This document shows, one piece after another, positions 5,355 to 8,812 of a DNA stretch of 8,812 nucleotides. The DNA lies in NCBI GenBank assembly GCA_030673265.1, contig DAOVJK010000113.1:1-8812 (forward strand), in the 5' to 3' direction. Position 1 is the stretch's first letter, and the number at the start of each line of letters is the position of its first letter. This stretch comes from Pseudomonadota bacterium. GTDB taxonomy: Bacteria; Desulfobacterota; Desulfobulbia; Desulfobulbales; JAGXFP01. A program made the translations under genes and the position numbers. The notes beneath the pieces were generated by a model. That model saw nothing but the letters and a program-made list of their open reading frames with translations, did no database searches and had not been told where the DNA came from.

Positions 5355-5371
5355 AGGTCAGTTTTTGACCT
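5355..5371. promoter_or_regulatory. Short inverted repeat upstream of hipBA
   Basis: AGGTCA-GTTTT-TGACCT is a perfect 6-bp inverted repeat with a 5-nt loop, about 120 nt upstream of hipB. It has no following T-run on either strand. It might be a protein-binding site, and its role is unknown. Confidence 0.25.
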
Positions 5372-5383
5372 TTGCATTGAACG

Positions 5384-5414
5384 AAAAAAATCCGGAGCCC
5401 CTCACTTCAGGCTC
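5384..5414 (-). terminator. Rho-independent terminator candidate between yheU and hipBA
   Basis: On the minus strand GAGCC, a 10-nt loop and GGCTC form a hairpin, followed 4 nt later by seven T residues. It would stop leftward transcription coming from yheU, whose stop is about 330 nt upstream, before the hipBA promoter. The stem is only 5 bp and the loop is large, so its strength is uncertain. Confidence 0.4.
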
Positions 5415-5423
5415 TGATGCTCT

Positions 5424-5525
5424 AGGGTCGGGCCACGCTAACTAGCTGAAATTCAATACGAAACACTCCAGAGATAGGCGTTTAAAGCCCCTATATTCTT
5501 CTTTTTGCCATCAAAAAAGTTATTA
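5424..5525 (+). repeat. Dispersed repeat copy E
   Basis: The core AGGGTCGGGCCACGCTAACT begins at 5424 and matches copy A except for the first base and one other. At +52 nt comes AGGCGTTTAAAGCCCCTATAT. The arms ATAGG and CCTAT can pair where copies A-C pair AGGC and GCCT. CTTTTTG-CCAT-CAAAAA then forms the second hairpin. Beyond 5525 similarity to other copies is lost. The stretch 5526-5747 holds only an ORF of 73 codons without a ribosome binding site, and I see no gene there. Confidence 0.65.
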
Positions 5526-5747
5526 TGAGAAGAGGGGGCATCCATAATAACCCCGATGATTACGCGAAGAATGCCGGGGAAACCATACTTAATTATGTCT
5601 CCCGACTATATGCCCTTCAAAAAACGACCCTAACAACCTACCCCTCCAAAAACCATTTCGCAAACGATATATGTGGGAAAAAAATTGAAGCAGGGTTTAG
5701 TGGAGGGGTCGCTCCAGAGGTGGGATTTGGCGCGGCCTTTTGCTAAT

Positions 5748-5993
5748 TCAGGAGGAGGGAATAATATTCGCCGTTTGCGAGGTCAGGTCAAAAACGACCC
5801 TGGCCTTTTTGTTACGCAGTTGGTCCATGACCTGACCGACCTTTTGCTGCAAAGCGCCATCGAGATCCCCCCAGTTGGTCCCGTCCCGGGTGACAAATTC
5901 TTCGATCAATCTCTCCAGGGTCTCCGGTTCGAGCTGCTCGTAGGGGACCTCGACTCCTTGTTCGGGACCACTAGCCACTTTTTTGTCGGACAT
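5748..5993 (-). CDS. yheU: UPF0270 (YheU) family protein
   Basis: This is a small conserved protein of unknown function, 81 aa. Residues from about 16 on, VPYEQLEPETLERLIEEFVT followed by RDGTNWGD and ending in TANIIP, match the UPF0270 pattern known from E. coli YheU (PW.DLsPETLenLIEsFVlReGTdYGe ... vNImP). An N-terminal extension of about 15 polar residues (MSDKKVASGPEQGVE) precedes the domain. AAGGA stands 5 nt before the ATG, which supports this start. No membrane segment or signal is present. It lies downstream of mscS in the same direction with a gap of about 170 nt, so it is probably a separate unit. No role can be deduced from the context. Confidence 0.85.
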   Translation of the reverse strand: MSDKKVASGPEQGVEVPYEQLEPETLERLIEEFVTRDGTNWGDLDGALQQKVGQVMDQLRNKKARVVFDLTSQTANIIPSS

Positions 5994-6161
5994 GACTTTC
6001 CTTTTTTAAAATCTGGTGACAAAATACTAATTTCAACAAAATTGATCAGTATTGTGTCAACAGATTTAAAGAATGCAGAATGAAAAATGATAACTGATTC
6101 GGATTCCTGCTTATCCCCAATTTTCGGGGGTTATTACCCTTTGAGAGACCCTGTATGTTCC

Positions 6162-6992
6162 TTACTCTGAAGTCTTGATAAGGTGCACATCCATCTGGGG
6201 AAAGGGGATGCTCAGACCGGCTTGTTCCACCTCTTCCTTGACTCGTTTATTGAGGTCACAGAGGGTTTGCCAGTAATCGTCTGTGGTGGTCCAGCCCCTG
6301 AGTTGTAGATTCACAGAACTGTCAGCCAGGGATATGACCATGGTCTGAGGGGGGGCTGGCTCCTGAAGAAACCTTGGCTCAGTTGCGATTATCTGCCGCA
6401 GCACCTCCAGACCGGTGTCAATGGAATCGCCATAGGAAATCCCGACCATAACATCCAGACGGCGCTTGTCGTTACGATTGTAGTTCTTGATGGTGCTGCT
6501 CCAGATTTGGCCGTTTGGTGAAGAGATGTAGATGCCGTCAAAGGTTTCCAGGATGGTAGCAAACAGGTTTATCTCCTTGATAGTGCCCATGGTAGAACCG
6601 AATTCAATAAAGTCACCAACTTTAAAAGGTCTCAGGATAAGGAGCATGATACCGGCCGCAATATTGCTCAGAGTATCTTTCAGGGCAAAGCCGATCGCCA
6701 GGCCTGCAGCACCGAGCAGGGTGATAATACTGGCCGTGTTTACTCCGAAAATATCAAGAATGATAACTAACCCGACAATATAGATCACATATGTTGCCGA
6801 AGTACAGAGTACTGGAACGATAGTTTCGTCAAGTTTTTCCAGATGGTCGTTGGCCCGGCGGATAAACCGTCTGGCCCCTCTGGCAATTAGACTGCAGGCC
6901 AGAAGAATGGTGATTGCCAGCAGGATGTTGTAGCCAAAATCTATCAGAACGGTCGAATGGTTGGTCCAGTAATTGGTGATCAGGTCCTGCAT
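6162..6992 (-). CDS. mscS: Small-conductance mechanosensitive channel, MscS family
   Basis: This is an inner-membrane heptameric channel that opens on membrane tension and releases solutes after osmotic downshock. It has 276 aa, close to E. coli MscS (286), so it is the minimal three-helix form. TM1 is about residues 18-40 and TM2 about 62-84. TM3 (about 88-121) contains LLGAAGLAIGFALKDTLSN and IAAGIMLLILRPF, with the Gly/Ala packing face that lines the pore. The beta domain follows (KVGDFIEFG, GTIKEI, SPNGQIWSSTIKNYNR), then the C-terminal alpha/beta domain ending GLSIPFPQMDVHLI, the usual MscS end. AGGAGG stands 8 nt before the ATG. The usp gene lies 33 nt upstream in the same direction, suggesting an operon for stress response. 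Confidence 0.93.
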   Translation of the reverse strand: MQDLITNYWTNHSTVLIDFGYNILLAITILLACSLIARGARRFIRRANDHLEKLDETIVPVLCTSATYVIYIVGLVIILDIFGVNTASIITLLGAAGLAIGFALKDTLSNIAAGIMLLILRPFKVGDFIEFGSTMGTIKEINLFATILETFDGIYISSPNGQIWSSTIKNYNRNDKRRLDVMVGISYGDSIDTGLEVLRQIIATEPRFLQEPAPPQTMVISLADSSVNLQLRGWTTTDDYWQTLCDLNKRVKEEVEQAGLSIPFPQMDVHLIKTSE

Positions 6993-7025
6993 ATCTCTGC
7001 CCTCCTCCCCATGATGTTCTTGGAC

Positions 7026-7484
7026 TTAACGCGTTGCCTCGGCTTCTTTCTTGACCAGCATGAGTGAGCAGGGCATTTTGCGGACAAGTTCGTCGTTGCT
7101 GTGCCCGAAAAGGAGGTGTTCCATCCTCCCTTCTTCATGGGCCAGCATGATCAAAAGATCAATCTCATTTTCTTTGACGGCTTTGAGGATCTCCTCGGTT
7201 GGTTCTCCTTCCCGTACTATTTCGGTGATGGTCAGCCCTGTGGTGTTTTCGTCTTTAATCAGTTCTGAGAGCTGATACCTGGCGTCCTTGAGCAGCTTGT
7301 CATATTCGTCTTTCAGCGACAGGGTTCCCACCCCCCAGCCCTTAAGGCTAAAGGGATTGTGAATGGGATGGATTACATAGAGTTCGGCATTATATTTTCG
7401 GGCCAGGGAAATACCGGTTTGAATCGCTTTCTGGCATGTCTGGATCATCCGGCTTACTACGAGGATACGTTTGCATTCGCTCAT
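7026..7484 (-). CDS. Universal stress protein (UspA domain)
   Basis: This is a single Usp domain, 152 aa, soluble and usually a dimer. It begins KRILVVSRMIQTCQKAIQTG with the first beta strand and helix. VREGEPTEEILKAVKENEID carries the family G.P..EI segment, and DLLIMLAHEEGRMEHLLFGH leads to the end SLMLVKK. ATP-binding Usps have G-2x-G-9x-G-(S/T). Here the region is G119-RMEHLLF-G127-HSN, with the second Gly replaced by Glu and the Ser/Thr by His, so nucleotide binding is doubtful, as in the UspA subclass that does not bind ATP. The ribosome binding site AAGGAG lies 6 nt from the ATG. It is first in a likely operon with mscS; its promoter must lie in the 88 nt before the IS remnant or inside it. 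Confidence 0.9.
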   Translation of the reverse strand: MSECKRILVVSRMIQTCQKAIQTGISLARKYNAELYVIHPIHNPFSLKGWGVGTLSLKDEYDKLLKDARYQLSELIKDENTTGLTITEIVREGEPTEEILKAVKENEIDLLIMLAHEEGRMEHLLFGHSNDELVRKMPCSLMLVKKEAEATR

Positions 7485-7571
7485 GTGAAGCTCCTTTACA
7501 ATTTCGGGGACCTTACTTAATTATTGATTGTGGTCAGCTCGACTTATTGACATTCTCACAACCCGAGTTTC

Positions 7572-7601
7572 GGGGACAGCTTAGAATGGCACTAGTTTAA
7601 G
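7572..7601 (+). repeat. Left terminal inverted repeat of the IS4 remnant
   Basis: GGGGACAGC followed by TTAGAATGGCACTAGTTTAA and G. It pairs with 8494-8523 apart from two positions. The transposase C-terminal stop codon (7597-7599) lies within this repeat. Confidence 0.85.
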
Positions 7602-8437
7602 CATTTACAGCCTGATATTTGCTCCGGTGCGGAATCACTCTCATTTCATGCCTCGGCGAGGTCCTCAGCTGGTAATTTTTCTTTCGGCGTTTAAGGCATC
7701 GTGGTTCACAAAATAGCTGCAGAACCCTTTATTACCCAGAAAAAGATGTCTCCTCGCTTAAATGTCTTCTACTGTTCACGGAACATCAGCAGCTCATGAT
7801 TCTTCTTGTTGCCCATGGCGTAACTGAGCAAGGCCCCACTTTCTAGCGAAAAACAGGCGCAGATGCGGGCCGTAGGGAATCCACAACCTGGCTTCTGTGA
7901 AGACCACTGCGGCCAAACTCTTTGGTTCTCCGGCGTATCCGGCATGCGGACTCCTGTCCCCTCGACGGCGATGACTCGACGGTTGTTCAGCAAGCCATCC
8001 TTCGGCATTTTGTTAAGCCGGGCAGCCGTGTGTTTAAAAATCCCGGAGAGCGCCTGCTCATCCAACTTCTAACGAGCCGTGCAATATGAAGCAGTCGATG
8101 ACGATGGAACCTTTACTCCCTTGAGGGAGGCATATGACTGAAGCTTACGAATTACTTCCTTGCAGCCTCCATCTGCATCCAGCACCTGACTGAAGAAGGC
8201 CCAGAAGGTATTTCCTTTTGAGAAAAGACGGCGGCGACTCATGGCCCCGTTCCGCTCCGGCTTGAGTAGTGTGCTAGGGACAAAATCTTCAAATAATTCG
8301 CCGATTTGTTTGAAAGGTTTCTGCTTCAGCAGAGCCATCTTTTCGGCAAATTTCTGTTGAACTGAGCGAGGTTTTCGACGCATGACACGCGGGTGAAATC
8401 CTGGAAGCAATGGCATTAATTTTCGCATGTTTTTCAT
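7597..8437 (-). pseudogene. IS4-family transposase remnant
   Basis: The N-terminal part (from ATG 8437) includes LLPGFHPRVMRRKPRSVQQK and ...ASYCTAR, then TAG at 8069-8071. The same frame continues KLDEQAL...VIAVEGTGVRMPDTPENQ... QKPGCGFP...ELLMFREQ, then a second TAG at 7769-7771. It then reads KTFKRGDIFF, and a frameshift near 7735-7747 (probably two extra T in the TTTTTC run) leads to GNKGFCSYF. A second frame change at an internal deletion then gives EPRCLKRRKKNYQLRTSPRH, ending ...SKYQAVNA at 7597. The usual first catalytic Asp (DGT) is Glu, the second (GDKGF) is Asn, and the segment with the catalytic Glu is gone. It is clearly inactive. Confidence 0.8.
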
Positions 8438-8493
8438 GTTTAAACATACCGTGTCTAGCCAATAGGTTTATCCAATTTCCGGGTAAAAAAAGC

Positions 8494-8523
8494 CTTAAAC
8501 TAGTGCCATTCTATGATGTCCCC
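8494..8523 (-). repeat. Right terminal inverted repeat of the IS4 remnant
   Basis: On the minus strand it reads GGGGACATC then ATAGAATGGCACTAGTTTAA and G, the partner of 7572-7601. It lies about 57 nt upstream of the transposase start codon. Confidence 0.85.
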
Positions 8524-8576
8524 GGAATTTCGGTTCTGTGAGAACCCGGGGGTGAGATTCCCCCAGGTCACTCGAC
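8524..8576 (+). mobile_element. 3' end of a group II intron (end of domain V and domain VI)
   Basis: CGGTTC then TGTGAG matches the closing strand of domain V and the joiner. ACCCGGGGG-TGAGATT-CCCCCAGGT forms a domain VI hairpin with one C-A mismatch. The tail TCACTCGAC has an A (8570) placed 7 nt before the proposed 3' splice site at 8576, where the branch-point A of bacterial introns belongs. The rest of the intron, including domains I-IV and the reverse transcriptase, is absent: the IS4 remnant abuts it in the middle of domain V. Assigned from remembered intron ends, not from a covariance search. Confidence 0.5.
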
Positions 8577-8706
8577 TGTTGACCGGTGAGCCAGATGGTC
8601 AGGACTACAGGATGAAACTGGCATTTCAGGCTCTTCAGGAAAATTAGTGGGTAAAAACATCCCGAAAGAGGGGTAATAGAGAAAGTTTTAGCGATTAAGA
8701 TATAGA

Positions 8707-8776
8707 GCATCCTGCTCCAACTCTGAGAAGATGTAAGCGCAAACCATCATCAAATCAGAGAAAGGGAACAGGATGC
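8707..8776 (+). promoter_or_regulatory. Long hairpin enclosing the ribosome binding site and start of the ISL3-like transposase
   Basis: GCATCCTGCTCC (8707-8718) pairs with GGAACAGGATGC (8765-8776) at 11 of 12 positions. Inside it CTCTGA (8721-8726) pairs with TCAGAG (8755-8760). The 3' arm contains part of AAAGGG (8761-8766) and the ATG at 8773. Transcripts entering from outside the element would form it and hide the start, a known way for IS elements to avoid activation by read-through. One arm may also be part of the element's terminal repeat. Confidence 0.45.
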
Positions 8777-8812
8777 AGATAAAGACTATCCTCAATCGTG
8801 TGCAAAAATTCA
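8773..8812 (+). CDS. N-terminus of an ISL3-like transposase, cut by the window edge
   Basis: AAAGGG stands 6 nt before ATG at 8773, and the visible codons read MQIKTILNRVQKF. This start is typical of ISL3-family transposases (MxxKTILNRxxKhKsFVY...), whose zinc-finger region would follow outside the window. Only 13 residues are present, so the family call rests on that short match. Between the intron tail (8576) and this start I see no other gene. Confidence 0.5.
   Translation, partial: MQIKTILNRVQKF

Larger units (their letters stand above)
7572..8523 (-). mobile_element. Decayed, internally deleted IS4-family insertion sequence
   Basis: The element is 952 bp between terminal inverted repeats at 7572-7601 and 8494-8523. 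These match at 28 of 30 positions, GGGGACA then TAGAATGGCACTAGTTTAAG. The transposase inside has the PDTPENQ, QKPGCGFP and KGFCSY segments of IS4-family enzymes but is broken at several points, and its middle-to-late portion is deleted. Intact relatives should be nearer 1.4 kb. No perfect target duplication can be read on either side, in keeping with an old insertion. It sits directly upstream of usp and against a group II intron tail. Confidence 0.8.

Noticed and set aside
1318..5525. Integron gene-cassette array with attC sites
   Set aside because: The repeats separate genes in one orientation as cassettes would, but the GTTRRRY/RYYYAAC core pairs do not fit (GTTAGCG, GTTAACG), no integrase is visible, and the internal hairpins do not match attC arms.
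5525..5746. Plus-strand ORF of 73 codons after repeat E
   Set aside because: There is no ribosome binding site before the ATG, the composition is irregular, no motif is visible, and it begins at the edge of a repeat.
6115..6130. CCCC/GGGG hairpin after mscS as a terminator
   Set aside because: The stem is 4 bp and there is no T-run on the minus strand, so it is too weak to call.
8524..8620. Cobalamin riboswitch
   Set aside because: GGTGAGATTCC, CGACTGT and AGCCAGA recall the B12 core, but the B12-box end (GACCTGCC) and the upstream part are missing, and no fitting gene follows. The group II intron end explains the 5' half better.
8495..8710. Minus-strand ORF of 71 codons
   Set aside because: It covers the IS inverted repeat and the structured intron tail; no ribosome binding site and no motif are seen.

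Overview
The window looks like bacterial accessory chromosome, most likely from a Desulfobacterota (deltaproteobacterial) lineage. That placement is an inference. It rests on a predicted selenoprotein with a CopZ/BFD-type iron-sulfur domain, a UPF0270 (YheU) protein, moderate base composition and a heavy load of IS and intron debris. No rRNA, tRNA or CRISPR array was seen.

Layout. At 1-1212, a strong ribosome binding site and start codon of a leftward gene run off the left edge. An unrecognised 308-residue protein follows (286-1212, minus). At 1310-2939, a leftward radical SAM gene (1729-2634) is followed 16 nt later by the broken N-terminal piece of an FAD-dependent dehydrogenase (1514-1712). 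The pair is bracketed by two same-orientation repeats of 160 bp that differ at only 7 positions. At 3224-3448, on the plus strand, lies a 74-codon gene that ordinary gene calling would cut at an in-frame TGA. It reads through as a CxC...CxC...UC iron-sulfur/zinc domain protein with a SECIS-like hairpin just after the TGA, and is the most interesting gene here. At 3698-5235 is a leftward hipBA toxin-antitoxin operon with an ATGA overlap and palindromic sequence in its promoter region. At 5748-7484 are three leftward housekeeping-type genes: yheU, an MscS-type mechanosensitive channel and a universal stress protein. The last two probably form an operon. At 7572-8523 is a decayed, internally deleted IS4-family element with both terminal inverted repeats. 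At 8524-8576 is what looks like the last ~50 nt of a group II intron. At 8773-8812 is the first codons of an ISL3-like transposase, whose ribosome binding site and start codon fall in a long hairpin.

A dispersed repeat family runs through 1318-5525: five recognisable copies plus one bare core, all in the same orientation and all outside intact genes. Each copy starts with a GGGGTCGGGCCACGCTAAC-like core. Exactly 52 nt downstream comes a first small hairpin region, and then a T-run/A-run hairpin, even where the sequence in between has diverged. No transposase belonging to it is visible here.

The genes do not form one pathway. The region reads as a stable core (yheU, mscS, usp) beside a mosaic of stress and defence genes (hipBA), orphan redox or modification enzymes (radical SAM, FAD fragment, selenoprotein) and mobile-element remnants.
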